DNA of 64,000 nt from Streptomyces sp. YS415 (GCF_023544665.1 NZ_JAMJFL010000032.1:23065-87064); one strand, 5' to 3'. Numbered from the stretch's first letter, positions 17,128-25,293 are shown. The notes: generated by a model from the letters alone, not told the origin. Numbers and translations are program-made.

Positions 17128-18606
17128 TCAACGCGCTCGTACGGTGTCCCCCGCCGCAGTGACGAGATCGACACCGGGGTAGAACTTCCGCTGGTTCGAA
17201 AGGATCATGTCCCGCGGCCCCGCCAGGCCGGCGGCGTCCCTGACCCGGGCGGCGAAGGCCCGGGAGGACAGCGGGCTCGCCCCTTCGGGGCGGCACCAGC
17301 TCCGGTAGGCGTTGTAGAGCAGGGTCTGCTCGGTCCTCGTCGACGGATCCAGCCGACAGCACTCCTCCAGGAAGCGGCCCGTGTGGTCCTCCGTCTGCGC
17401 GTAGGCGTCCGTCGCCGTCCGCACTCTCTCCGGGCCGGCGAGGTCGCGCGAGCCGTTCAGGTAGCGCCGCGCACCCGCGACGAGCCACCGCAAAATGCCC
17501 GGCCCCTCCTCGCGCACCAGGACGTCCGCCAGGTTCTCCACCGTACGGTCGTCGGCCACCACCCGTTCGAAGGGAATGACCCTGATCCTGCGCCAGAAGG
17601 CGAAACCGCCCGTGCCGACCTCGGGCCGGTGGTTGCCGAGCAGCCAGAGCTTGTGCGTCGGGCGGAAGGAGAAGAAGTCCTGGCGCATGCGGCGGGCCTT
17701 GAGCCGGTCGCCGCCGGTGAGCAGCTTCACCCGTGCCTCGTCGAAGCGGTCTCCTGGCCGCAGTTCCGAGCAGACGACAATGCGCCGCCCGTGCAGCTCG
17801 GCCAGGTCCGTGGGGTGCCCCTCAAAGGGCTGTGCCATGAGGAAGCCGGGCGGTGCCGCGTCGGCGTAGTCACCGAGCAGTTTCATCATGACGTCGAGCA
17901 GCACGCTCTTGCCGTTCTTGCCCTGTCCGTACAGGAACGGCATCACCTGCGCGCCCACGTCGCCCGTGATCGAGTACCCGAGCAGCTCGTGCAGGTACGC
18001 GATCATGCGCAGACCCTCGGCGTCGTCGCCGAAGGTGTCCGTGAGGAACCGGTCCCAGCGCGGGGTGGGCATGTCCTGGGGCGCGACGGCGGTGCAGCGG
18101 GCGTGCGGATGCCGCTCCGGATCCGGGCGGGCCACCTCGCCCGTGCGCAGGTCCACCACTCCGGCGGGCGTGCACAGGGCGTAGGGGTCGGCGTCCAGCG
18201 CGGCCGGGCTCAGCGCCATGCCCGGGGCGGATTTCGCCTGCTCCAGGACGGCCTTCATCCCCGACGTCGACAGCGCTCGCCGGCGGTTGCGGCCGAGCGC
18301 CGCGGTGCTGTGCCGGCCGGTGACGTCACGTTCGGCCAGGGACTCCGCCATCTCGCCCGCGGCCCACAGCGCGGCGTCGTCCTCGTCGAGCCGCCAGCGG
18401 CAGCCGGCCCAGCGGTACCAGCCGTGACCCGGTACGTACCGGAACTCCCGGGCGTACAGGGCGACGAAGAGCCTCGCGTTGCCGCGGTCGGTCGGGCTGT
18501 CGGGGACCAGACCGTACCGGGTGGCGGCGAGGGACGGCTCGCGGTACCCGTCCGACTCGGTCACGTCGAACAGCGCCTCCGCCACCGCGGTGGTCCGGTT
18601 GTCCAT
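17128..18606 (-). CDS. P4-family plasmid/phage primase-helicase (SF3 type)
   Basis: 492 residues. The N-terminal 180 residues resemble the D5_N region that precedes the helicase in P4-alpha-like proteins (WYRWAGCRWRLDEDD; ALCTPAGVVDLRTGE). The superfamily 3 helicase core follows: Walker A LYGQGKNGKSVLLD near residue 227, Walker B-like RRIVVCSEL, and sensor KLWLLGNHRPEV followed by FWRRIRVIPF. A C-terminal DUF3854/D5_C-like region ends the protein. The catalytic primase domain seen in full P4-alpha is absent, so it may act only as a helicase. The ATG at 18606 follows AAGGGGG. No integrase, excisionase or capsid genes are nearby. Unexpectedly it has the shared ECF promoter. Confidence 0.85.
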   Translation of the reverse strand: MDNRTTAVAEALFDVTESDGYREPSLAATRYGLVPDSPTDRGNARLFVALYAREFRYVPGHGWYRWAGCRWRLDEDDAALWAAGEMAESLAERDVTGRHSTAALGRNRRRALSTSGMKAVLEQAKSAPGMALSPAALDADPYALCTPAGVVDLRTGEVARPDPERHPHARCTAVAPQDMPTPRWDRFLTDTFGDDAEGLRMIAYLHELLGYSITGDVGAQVMPFLYGQGKNGKSVLLDVMMKLLGDYADAAPPGFLMAQPFEGHPTDLAELHGRRIVVCSELRPGDRFDEARVKLLTGGDRLKARRMRQDFFSFRPTHKLWLLGNHRPEVGTGGFAFWRRIRVIPFERVVADDRTVENLADVLVREEGPGILRWLVAGARRYLNGSRDLAGPERVRTATDAYAQTEDHTGRFLEECCRLDPSTRTEQTLLYNAYRSWCRPEGASPLSSRAFAARVRDAAGLAGPRDMILSNQRKFYPGVDLVTAAGDTVRAR

Positions 18607-18711
18607 GCACACCCCCTTGGGACGCCGCCCGGCCGGCCGGGCGAGAGCCGGCCGGACCGGTGTTCCCAGCCCTGTGCTCAGCGACTGAAGCGACCGGCCT
18701 TCCGATATGGC

Positions 18712-18739
18712 TCTACGAGAAGGCGCGGCCGGTGGTTCA
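18712..18739 (-). promoter_or_regulatory. ECF-type promoter P10 for the primase-helicase
   Basis: Minus strand: -35 TGAACC (18734-18739), 16-base spacer, -10 CGTAGA (18712-18717), 105 bases before the ATG at 18606. Confidence 0.6.
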
Positions 18740-18772
18740 CCCCGGCCCGCCGACGCGGCCGGCCCACGAGAC

Positions 18773-19348
18773 TCACGACGTGGTCAGGGCAGGGGCTGTC
18801 ACAGGGGTGGTCACCGGAGGTCTCACGTCAGGTCCCGCGGTCAGCGTCCCCTCCGGCTCGGCCAGTTCGCGGAGAGCGCCGACGAGAGCGCCGTACGCGA
18901 GGGACGAGGCCGGGAGCGCGGCGCGCAGGTGCGCCTCGACCTCCTGAGCGGGCCCCCGCAGGGCCTCTCCGGCCTCGGTGGCCGACACCTCGACCCGTCG
19001 TTCGTCGTCGGGCCGTCGGCGGCGGTCGACCAGCCCCGACGTCTCCATCCGCTTCAGCAGCGGGGACAGCGTGCCGGAGTCCAGCCGGAGGAACGCGCCC
19101 AGTTCCCCGACCGTGGTCGGCCCGCGATCCCACAGGACCAGCATGACCAGGTACTGCGGGAAAGTGAGTCCCAGCCGCTCCAGCCGGGGGCGGCAGCGGC
19201 CGGCCAGGGCCCGGGCCGCCACGTGGAGGACCAGGCTCAGGTGATCCCCGGTCTGGTCCACCGTCCGGTCCGCGGTCCGACCCAAGGCCGTGACCGGCCG
19301 CTGGGGCGCCGCCATCGCCACCGTCGCCGGCTGCCGGTCCTGATCCAT
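18773..19348 (-). CDS. MarR-family regulator, OhrR-like without the sensing cysteine
   Basis: 191 residues. The winged helix-turn-helix (LTFPQYLVMLVLWDRGPTTV; LDSGTLSPLLKRMETSGLV; RRPDDERRVEVSATEAG) closely follows OhrR regulators of organic peroxide resistance. OhrR normally carries a reactive Cys in the first helix (L-C-F-A-L-Y); here the aligned position reads L-S-L-V-L-H, so the peroxide-sensing Cys is replaced by Ser. The only cysteine nearby is in AGRCRPRL. It may therefore sense something else or be constitutive. The ATG at 19348 follows GGAGG. No ohr peroxidase gene is adjacent. Confidence 0.85.
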   Translation of the reverse strand: MDQDRQPATVAMAAPQRPVTALGRTADRTVDQTGDHLSLVLHVAARALAGRCRPRLERLGLTFPQYLVMLVLWDRGPTTVGELGAFLRLDSGTLSPLLKRMETSGLVDRRRRPDDERRVEVSATEAGEALRGPAQEVEAHLRAALPASSLAYGALVGALRELAEPEGTLTAGPDVRPPVTTPVTAPALTTS

Positions 19349-19402
19349 GAGCGTCCTCCGAGGCGAAGCGGGCCGCCTGGGCGCGGCGGGGCCTTCTCCG
19401 GT

Positions 19403-19430
19403 CCTACGTCGGACCGGCGCCCCGGGTTCG
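19403..19430 (-). promoter_or_regulatory. ECF-type promoter P11 for the MarR gene
   Basis: Minus strand: -35 CGAACC (19425-19430), 16-base spacer, -10 CGTAGG (19403-19408), 54 bases before the ATG at 19348. The -35 is half of a small palindrome GGTTCGGTCGAACC. Confidence 0.55.
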
Positions 19431-19473
19431 GTCGAACCGGCAAGAAGAACACGTCGGCTCGCCGTCCCGCGCG

Positions 19474-20472
19474 CTACCAGAGGGTCACCCAGCACTGCTG
19501 CGCCAGCAGCACGCACGCCGCGGCGTTGACGGTCCGGTGGGACAGGATGACGGCGACGAACTCCCGGATCGTCGCGCTGGGCCGGAAGTAGGCGGCGGTG
19601 GGTGAACCGAGCGCGTGGCCTCTCACCCCGGTGGCACGCGCCAGCAGGGCGGCGCGGAAGGCGTGGAAGTCGTTGGTCACGATCACGCACCGGTAGTCGG
19701 TCCCGGTCTGCTCCATGATGGCCTTGCTGAACCGCAGGTTCTCCTCGGTCGTGCGGGACCGCGCCTCGCGCCGGATGTGAGCCTCGGGCAGGCCGCGCCC
19801 GGTCAGGTACGCCGCCATGGCGTGCGCCTCCGGGACGGTCTCGTCGGGCCCCTGGCCGCCCGACGTGATCACGACCGGGGCCCTGCCGCGTGCGGCCTGC
19901 CGGCTGTACACGGCACCGGCCTTGTCCAGTCTGCTCGCCAGCAGAGGCGGCACCCGGTCCCCGCCGAGCAGTCCGGAGCCGAGGACGACGATGTAGTCGA
20001 GGTCGGCGCGCACCCTCAGGCCGCCGTAGAAGGAGCCGTAAAGGACGTAGCAGGCGAAGAGGAAGGCGAAGTACACGGTCGTCAGCACAGTGATGCCGGT
20101 GACGATGGCGAGCGGACGCGAGCCGGTCACCATCGCCAGGAACAGCAGGCCGACCACCGACAGGACGGCGACACCGGTCAGCAGGGACAGGAGGTTGGCC
20201 GGCCGCCTGCCCTCCTTGCGGACCATCTGCACACCGTTGGCGATCAGACAGGAGCACAGCAGCAGCACGGCGGCACCCGCCAGCACGATCAGCGTCGAGG
20301 CCGCGTACGTCAGCAATGGTCCGCGCGATGTCCTGAGTTCGCCGATCAGCGCCACGCCGAGCAGGCCGAGGAAGGCACCCAGGGAGACGGCGTTGCTGAA
20401 GCGCCGCAGATCGGTCGACACCCCGATGACGAAGACCAGCAGCGCGGCGGCCGCCAGCAGGTAGATCAGCAC
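19474..20472 (-). CDS. YdcF/SanA/ElyC-family (DUF218) membrane protein
   Basis: 332 residues from GTG 20472, with AAGGA upstream. Four to five transmembrane segments occupy the first 150 residues. The C-terminal DUF218 domain follows: DYIVVLGSGLLGGDRVPPLL, VVITSGGQGPDETVPEAHAM, a TTEENLRFSKAIM helix and VTNDFHAFRAALLARATG. Relatives (SanA, ElyC, YdcF) are linked to envelope integrity, vancomycin sensitivity and cell-wall precursor metabolism; the exact reaction is unknown. It belongs to the shared promoter set, in line with an envelope-directed regulon. Confidence 0.85.
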   Translation of the reverse strand: MLIYLLAAAALLVFVIGVSTDLRRFSNAVSLGAFLGLLGVALIGELRTSRGPLLTYAASTLIVLAGAAVLLLCSCLIANGVQMVRKEGRRPANLLSLLTGVAVLSVVGLLFLAMVTGSRPLAIVTGITVLTTVYFAFLFACYVLYGSFYGGLRVRADLDYIVVLGSGLLGGDRVPPLLASRLDKAGAVYSRQAARGRAPVVITSGGQGPDETVPEAHAMAAYLTGRGLPEAHIRREARSRTTEENLRFSKAIMEQTGTDYRCVIVTNDFHAFRAALLARATGVRGHALGSPTAAYFRPSATIREFVAVILSHRTVNAAACVLLAQQCWVTLW

Positions 20473-20587
20473 TGTCGTCCTTCTCGTCCTTCTCGTGCAT
20501 CTTGAAAGCGCCGGGTCGCCGCGGCGGTCGGCGTCGCTGAGGACGGCCGGCGCCACAGGGAGGGGTGGGCACCGGCCGACACCGAGC

Positions 20588-20615
20588 ACAACGGCCCTCC
20601 CGTCACCGCGGTTCA
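20588..20615 (-). promoter_or_regulatory. ECF-type promoter P12 for the YdcF-family gene
   Basis: Minus strand: -35 TGAACC (20610-20615), 16-base spacer, -10 CGTTGT (20588-20593), 115 bases before GTG 20472. It shares the 302-base gap 20473-20774 with the divergent promoter P13; nothing else is seen there. Confidence 0.65.
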
Positions 20616-20678
20616 GCCGCCGTCCACGGCCTCGCGGCAGGGGCGGGTGGGCCGGCACTAGGTGGATCGGCCAGCGGG

Positions 20679-20705
20679 TGAACCAAACTCCCCGGCCCGC
20701 GTAGA
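20679..20705 (+). promoter_or_regulatory. ECF-type promoter P13 for the trefoil-like protein
   Basis: Plus strand: -35 TGAACC (20679-20684), 15-base spacer, -10 CGTAGA (20700-20705), 69 bases before GTG 20775. Confidence 0.6.
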
Positions 20706-20774
20706 GAAGAGGACGGGGGGATCAGGGCGACCGCGGCCTTCCCGCCCGCTCACTTCGACCACACCGGAGGAAGA

Positions 20775-22268
20775 GTGGACAGCACACCGACGCCCACAGG
20801 GCGCCAACCCGGCAGGAACAACCGCCGGACCATCTCCGGAGACGACCCGCCCGCACGGCCGGCCGGCCCCCGCCGACCCGCCGTACGCCAGGCGGTCTCG
20901 CTCCCCGCGGTGGCGGGGGACCCCGACGAACAGCTCGGCCGTCTGGAAGCCCAGCGCAGAGGCGCCCGGAGCACCACCGAGCCCGCGCCGCGCACCGGCA
21001 CCGGAGACGGAGAGGCCGTCTCCGGCCGGGAGGAGGCGCCCGGTGAGGCGACGCGCGGCGAAGAGGGGAACGAGCCGGAGCCGCCGACGCGAACAGCGTC
21101 CCGGGGCGGTGGCTGGCGCCGCCTGACGCGAGCCGGTTCGGACCGGACCGCCTCCTCGCAGAGCGGCGCGGCGGCGTCGGCCCAGGCACCGTCGGCGGTC
21201 ACGGGAGGAGCGTCCGCCGGGACGCCGTCGGCAGCCGCCGGTGGCGCGCGTACCGGCACGGCGGCGCGCACCGGCGCGGCTTCGCCGCATGGGGACACGG
21301 ACACCGCGACCGCAGGCGACCCGCAGACCCCCCGGGGTACCGGTGGGAACCCGGACGGGCAAGGGGACGACGGTCGTCCCAAGAAGCCAATGCTGGCCGC
21401 GGCGGCACTGGCGGGGGTGGTACTGATCGCCGTACCCCTGCTGCTCGCCGGTACCGGAGACGACGAGCGCAGGCAGACCACCGCCGGCGCGTCCCAGGAC
21501 ACCCTGCTGGCGGGTGGCGATGGGACCGGCGACGAACTCGGGAACTTCGTGGCCGACCCCTCCTCCGACGAGGCCGACGCGAAGGGTAAGCCCGGCGCGG
21601 AGGGTAAGCCCGGCGCGGACGAGGAGGGCACGGACGGTGCACACAGCGGCGCGGGACTGGGCGACGACACCGTGCCGAACGGACCGCCGGAGCCCGACTC
21701 GTTCGCCGTCACGGGCGAGGGCGGCAGCGGTAACGGCGGGGCGGACACCGGTGCCGCCGACGACGCTCCGGCCCGGCCGGACCAGGACGACACCTCGCAG
21801 GGCGGTGACTCCGACGGCGAGTCCCAGCCGGCCGCGGACGACACCCCCCAGCTCAAGTCCGAGCTCATCCAGGCCTGGGAGAAGGGCTCGCACCGGCTGA
21901 CGAACCAGCAGACCGGCAAGTGCCTGGTGCGCACGTCGACGCGTTCCGTGGCCCAGGGCTCCTGCGGCAGCGGCGACACGTGGCGGCGATACTCCGTCGC
22001 GTCCGGGACGTGGCTGCTCAAGCACGTCGGGGCCAACCGGTGCCTCGACACCGACGGCAAGCAGCTCTACCTCTCCAGCTGCACCGTCAAGGACGCCGGC
22101 CAGATCTGGCGCCTGCCGACGGCCGACTGCGCCGTCAACCTGGTCAGCAAGGCCTTCGGCACGTACGTCACGGGCTGGAACGACGGGACGGCCAGCGCCA
22201 CGACCCGCAGCGCGGTGGACCAAGCGGCCAAGTACAGGTGGCGCGCACCCCAGCTCACCGGCTGCTGA
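20775..22268 (+). CDS. Membrane-anchored protein with C-terminal beta-trefoil-like domain
   Basis: 497 residues from GTG 20775 with GGAGGAA just upstream. A long disordered cytoplasmic region rich in Pro, Ala, Gly and Thr (about 1-205) leads to a single transmembrane segment (MLAAAALAGVVLIAVPLLLA). An extracellular acidic linker follows, with a GKPGAEGKPGADE duplication. The last about 140 residues contain HRLTNQQTGKCLVRTS, NRCLDTDGKQLYLSSC, and end in LTGC. The C-x-D...Y-L-x-x-C pattern resembles ricin B-type lectin repeats, which bind carbohydrate. It is paralogous to the proteins at 24381-25199 and 30190-30714. Inferred to present a lectin-like module at the cell surface. Confidence 0.7.
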   Translation: MDSTPTPTGRQPGRNNRRTISGDDPPARPAGPRRPAVRQAVSLPAVAGDPDEQLGRLEAQRRGARSTTEPAPRTGTGDGEAVSGREEAPGEATRGEEGNEPEPPTRTASRGGGWRRLTRAGSDRTASSQSGAAASAQAPSAVTGGASAGTPSAAAGGARTGTAARTGAASPHGDTDTATAGDPQTPRGTGGNPDGQGDDGRPKKPMLAAAALAGVVLIAVPLLLAGTGDDERRQTTAGASQDTLLAGGDGTGDELGNFVADPSSDEADAKGKPGAEGKPGADEEGTDGAHSGAGLGDDTVPNGPPEPDSFAVTGEGGSGNGGADTGAADDAPARPDQDDTSQGGDSDGESQPAADDTPQLKSELIQAWEKGSHRLTNQQTGKCLVRTSTRSVAQGSCGSGDTWRRYSVASGTWLLKHVGANRCLDTDGKQLYLSSCTVKDAGQIWRLPTADCAVNLVSKAFGTYVTGWNDGTASATTRSAVDQAAKYRWRAPQLTGC

Positions 22269-22295
22269 CGGCCGGACACCGGGCAGTGTCCCACG

Positions 22296-22340
22296 GGGTG
22301 CGGCGGGAGGCGTGGGAAGCCCCGCTCTCCCGCCCCACCC
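22296..22340. terminator. Bidirectional terminator hairpin
   Basis: Stem with 13 of 14 positions paired (22296-22309 with 22327-22340), 17-base loop, between the convergent ends of the trefoil-like gene and the lipoprotein gene. Confidence 0.6.
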
Positions 22341-22349
22341 TCCGCGAGG

Positions 22350-22958
22350 TCAGCCCAGGTCCGGCAGATCGGTCGAAAGACCGCTCGGCAGATCCGTCGG
22401 CAGATCGGTGGCGCCGCCCGTGATCGACTCGAGCACGTCCTCGAGGCCGGGGAAACCCTCCTCGGGCGGGGTCGCGAACCAGATGCCGCCCACTCCATGG
22501 CCCTTGACCTGACCGGGCGCGGTGTCCTTGGCGTACCGGTAGACGGGCACACCGGCCAGGGTGAGCTGCTCGACGCCGTCCGCCCGCTTCAGGGAACCCA
22601 TCAGCGCCGAGTCGATGCCGGGCGGCAGTGAGGCGCCCTTGGCCGGTACCGGCGGCCACAGCGTGGCGCACTTGCCCTCGCACGAGGAGGACGGCGGCTG
22701 CGCCGTGTCCTCGCTGTTGCGGTAGAGGGTGAAGCCCGCCTCGTCCGTCAGGATCGGCCCCAGCTTGGGATCGGCCGCCAGGGCCAGCAGGCCGACCGGG
22801 TCCTTCGCCCTGCCCTGCGCCTCGGTGGCCGGTGCCGACGAGGCCGCCTTCTGCGCGCTGTCCTCATCGCCGCCCACGGAGCAACCCGCTCCCAGTACCA
22901 GAGCCGCCGTCACCAGGGTGAGCGCCCCGACGCGTCGCCGCGCCACTGTCTTCGCCAT
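22350..22958 (-). CDS. Secreted-repeat lipoprotein (COG4315-like)
   Basis: 202 residues. The signal peptide ends in a lipobox, LVLGAGCSVGG, with the lipidated Cys near residue 26. The mature part carries two repeats of the secreted-repeat family: LGPILTDEAGFTLYRNSED with CATLWPPV, and RADGVEQLTLAGVPVYRYAKD with GVGGIWFATPP. This family is common in streptomycete lipoproteins; its function is unknown, though redox or heme-related roles have been suggested. A DLPTDLPSGLSTDLPDLG tail follows. The ATG at 22958 follows GAGG. Confidence 0.88.
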   Translation of the reverse strand: MAKTVARRRVGALTLVTAALVLGAGCSVGGDEDSAQKAASSAPATEAQGRAKDPVGLLALAADPKLGPILTDEAGFTLYRNSEDTAQPPSSSCEGKCATLWPPVPAKGASLPPGIDSALMGSLKRADGVEQLTLAGVPVYRYAKDTAPGQVKGHGVGGIWFATPPEEGFPGLEDVLESITGGATDLPTDLPSGLSTDLPDLG

Positions 22959-23004
22959 CGTCGAACCTCGTGTCTCCTCGCGCCGGACAGCGCGTACACC
23001 CGTC

Positions 23005-23032
23005 CCTACGAGGCAGACCCTCCCGAGGTTCG
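23005..23032 (-). promoter_or_regulatory. ECF-type promoter P14 for the lipoprotein
   Basis: Minus strand: -35 CGAACC (23027-23032), 16-base spacer, -10 CGTAGG (23005-23010), 46 bases before the ATG at 22958. Confidence 0.6.
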
Positions 23033-23184
23033 GAAAACAGTCGGGTGCGGTCGGAAGGGTTCAGCGGCGACAAGGTTTCGACATGGTTGTCTCAAGTTCC
23101 AGCGGTCAGTGTGTGGTTGCTCTGCCGCGTGTGGGCGGGAGGGCTGTCACAACGAGATCTGATCGACGATGAGGGCGCCACGGA

Positions 23185-23739
23185 ATGAGGCTGGCCGACG
23201 GCAGTGCGCCGGGTACGGGGACCGTGGGAACCGCGGACGAGTGCGGAGAATTCATCCGGTCGTTGTACGCGCAGCACGGATCGCTGCTGTTGCGGTACGC
23301 GGTGCGGCTGCTGGGCGGGGACTGGCACCGGGCGGAGGACGTGCTCCAGGAGGCCGCCGTCCGGGCGTGGCGGCACGCCTCGGTGCTTGGGTTGAAGGTC
23401 GAGGAGGCACGGCCGTGGATGTTCACGGTGGTGCGCAACCTGGTGACCGACCACCACCGCGCCCGCCTGATCCGCCCGCCGGAGGTGTCGACACAGCTGC
23501 TGGACATGCCGGTCGAGGACGGCCTGGACGGGCTGCTCACGAGGCGGGCCGTGACCGAGGCGCTGGAGGAGTTGAGCGAGCAGCACCGGGAGGTCATCCA
23601 GCTGATGTACTACCTCGAGTGCAGCGTGGCGCAAGCGGCGGAGCACCTGGGGATACCGCCGGGGACGGTGAAGTCGCGTTCGTACTACGCGTTGCGGGCG
23701 CTGCGGAAGGTTCTCGCCGAGCGGGGCATCACCGGCTGA
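23185..23739 (+). CDS. ECF sigma factor, SigL-like (ECF19-type)
   Basis: 184 residues. Region 2: FIRSLYAQHGSLLLRYAVRL, then AEDVLQEAAVRAWRHASV and RPWMFTVVRNLVTDHHRAR. Region 4: ALEELSEQHREVIQLMYYLE, CSVAQAAEHLGIPPGTVKSR, SYYALRALRKVLAERGI. These stretches match mycobacterial SigL/SigK-type factors closely, as I remember them. SigL is held by the zinc anti-sigma RslA and recognises TGAACC...CGT promoters. This gene is therefore the best candidate to drive the promoter set found in this window. It has no copy of that promoter itself and no adjacent anti-sigma gene; the RslA-like gene lies 10 kb away at 13139. The ATG at 23185 has a weak ribosome site. Confidence 0.88.
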   Translation: MRLADGSAPGTGTVGTADECGEFIRSLYAQHGSLLLRYAVRLLGGDWHRAEDVLQEAAVRAWRHASVLGLKVEEARPWMFTVVRNLVTDHHRARLIRPPEVSTQLLDMPVEDGLDGLLTRRAVTEALEELSEQHREVIQLMYYLECSVAQAAEHLGIPPGTVKSRSYYALRALRKVLAERGITG

Positions 23740-23741
23740 GG

Positions 23742-23766
23742 CCGCTCCCGGTGCCACTGGGAGCGG
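23742..23766. terminator. Bidirectional terminator hairpin
   Basis: Perfect 8-base stem CCGCTCCC (23742-23749) / GGGAGCGG (23759-23766), 9-base loop, in the 33-base gap between the convergent sigma and thioesterase genes. Confidence 0.65.
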
Positions 23767-23772
23767 GGTTCC

Positions 23773-24276
23773 TCACACCTCCACCGCGACCTCCGCCGTC
23801 CGGGCCGTGAGCGAGGCGCGGGCCTCCTCGGACATGAAGGGCTCAGCCACGCGCAGAAGGTCCGCGGGGAGCGGCGCCGGACGCAGGGTCGCCGGATCGA
23901 GGTTCACCTGGGTCCGCCGGCCCGTGGCGTGCACTACCGAGCCGTCGGCCGACAGGAGGCGGAACGCGTAGCGGTAGCTGGTCCGCCCCACGTGGTCGAT
24001 CCAGAAGTGAACCCGGATCTCGCCGATCCGCGTGATGGGCGCCTGGTAGGTGAGCTCAAGGGCCCGTACAACCTGCACTACTTGCTCGGTCCCCGGTGTG
24101 CCCGTGCCGCCCAGGGACACGTCCCGTGCCGCCCAGTGGGCCATCACGGCCCGTTCGAGGAGCACGGCGTAGCGGCCGTGGTGCACCATGCCGTACGAGT
24201 CCAGGTCGTCGAAGTAGACCGGAACCGTCCCGTGCGCCCCCACGCCGTGCCGGCCGTCCGCAGTCACCGTCGTCAT
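23773..24276 (-). CDS. Hotdog-fold acyl-CoA thioesterase (4HBT, YbgC/FadM type)
   Basis: 167 residues from ATG 24276. The catalytic-helix motif of 4-hydroxybenzoyl-CoA-type thioesterases is present: VYFDDLDSYGMVHHGRYAVLLERA, whose Asp and preceding acidic residues would activate water for thioester hydrolysis. The central strands (ELTYQAPITRIGEIRVHFWI; SYRYAFRLLSADGSVVHATG) complete one hotdog domain, the usual family length being 130-170 residues. Substrate acyl chain unknown. It has its own regulon promoter and converges on the SigL-like gene. Confidence 0.88.
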   Translation of the reverse strand: MTTVTADGRHGVGAHGTVPVYFDDLDSYGMVHHGRYAVLLERAVMAHWAARDVSLGGTGTPGTEQVVQVVRALELTYQAPITRIGEIRVHFWIDHVGRTSYRYAFRLLSADGSVVHATGRRTQVNLDPATLRPAPLPADLLRVAEPFMSEEARASLTARTAEVAVEV

Positions 24277-24323
24277 CACGCCTCATTTCGTTATCGGTCC
24301 ATGTTTGTGCTTGTCCGAAGGAG

Positions 24324-24351
24324 GCAACGGGCGCGGTCGGGTTCCGGTTCA
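24324..24351 (-). promoter_or_regulatory. ECF-type promoter P15 for the thioesterase
   Basis: Minus strand: -35 TGAACC (24346-24351), 16-base spacer, -10 CGTTGC (24324-24329), 47 bases before the ATG at 24276. Confidence 0.65.
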
Positions 24352-24380
24352 CCGCGGGGGCGCGGGCCGTGGCGGGTGGG

Positions 24381-25199
24381 TCAGCAGCGCGTTATGGTCG
24401 GTGACTTCCAGGCGCGCTTGGCGTGGTCGTCGATCTCGGCGAGCGGCGCCACGGTGAGGGTGCCGTCCAGCCAGCCGCTCAGGTAGCGCTGGTCGAAGGC
24501 GCCGCTCCTGATGTACACGTCACAGGTCTCCAGCCGGGTGGACACACGCCAGTGCTGGCCCTCGTCCTGGGCGGTGCAGCCGGAGAGGTAGAGCACCTTG
24601 CCGTTGGTGTCCAGGCACTGGCCGCTCGTGCGCTCCTTCATGAGGAACCTGCCCGGCCGGCCCGTCTCCTCGAAGCGCCAGGGGGAGTCGTCGCAAGCGT
24701 TCTGCGCCAGCTTCCGGCTGCCGGGAGCCCCGGCGGTGAGGCACTTGCCCGTCGCGACGTTGGTCAGCCTGTGCTGCACCTCCAGCCAGTTGTTCGTGGG
24801 CGTCCCCTCCACGCCGGGGATGGTGTCCTGGAGCGCGTCGTCGTTCGGATGCCCGTCTGTCAGGGGCAGCTTCTTCGACTCCCTGTGCTGGTTCGGCTTC
24901 CCCTGTTTTCTCGATTCGGTCTCCTTCTCCTCTTTCTCCTTCTCCTTCTGCTTGCGGGATTCGAGTTCCTCCTTGGACAAGGGCGGAGGGGCGTCCAGGA
25001 CGTCGTAGGACGCGTCCGTCTTCGCCGGGTCCGGCGCGGGGGCGTCCGCACCGACGGCCTGGACCCGCTCCGGCGGGGTGTTCCCGTCGTCCTGCAGGAG
25101 CAGTCCGCCGGCGGTCAGTCCGACGACGAGCGCGGTACCGGTCAGCACGGCCACGCGTATGCGGGTGCGGGTGTCCCCGGTCGTGGGTCGGGTGAGCAT
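24381..25199 (-). CDS. Membrane-anchored protein with C-terminal beta-trefoil-like domain (paralogue)
   Basis: 272 residues from ATG 25199. A short cytoplasmic start is followed by one hydrophobic segment (VAVLTGTALVVGLTAGGLLL), acting as signal anchor. Then comes a highly charged Lys/Glu-rich stalk (KEELESRKQKEKEKEEKE), probably helical or coiled coil. The last about 140 residues match the paralogue at 20775: HRLTNVATGKCLTAG, GQCLDTNGKVLYLSGC, a YLSGWLDGTLTV strand and a terminal ITRC. Three to four conserved Cys pairs would form disulfides outside the cell. Inferred lectin-like surface protein. Confidence 0.7.
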   Translation of the reverse strand: MLTRPTTGDTRTRIRVAVLTGTALVVGLTAGGLLLQDDGNTPPERVQAVGADAPAPDPAKTDASYDVLDAPPPLSKEELESRKQKEKEKEEKETESRKQGKPNQHRESKKLPLTDGHPNDDALQDTIPGVEGTPTNNWLEVQHRLTNVATGKCLTAGAPGSRKLAQNACDDSPWRFEETGRPGRFLMKERTSGQCLDTNGKVLYLSGCTAQDEGQHWRVSTRLETCDVYIRSGAFDQRYLSGWLDGTLTVAPLAEIDDHAKRAWKSPTITRC

Positions 25200-25243
25200 G
25201 AGGAACCTTCCGTGAAATGGTGACGGCAGGTGATGCACACGTC

Positions 25244-25270
25244 ACTACGTACACCGGGGCTTTCGGTTCA
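25244..25270 (-). promoter_or_regulatory. ECF-type promoter P16 for the trefoil-like protein
   Basis: Minus strand: -35 TGAACC (25265-25270), 15-base spacer, -10 CGTAGT (25244-25249), 44 bases before the ATG at 25199. Confidence 0.6.
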
Positions 25271-25293
25271 CCCGCCGCCGCGGGGCCCGGGGC

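Noticed and set aside
23000..23060. Second TGAACC (minus strand, near 23055) upstream of the lipoprotein
   Set aside because: No CGT at 15-18 bases; the CGAACC copy at 23027-23032 has a perfect -10 instead.
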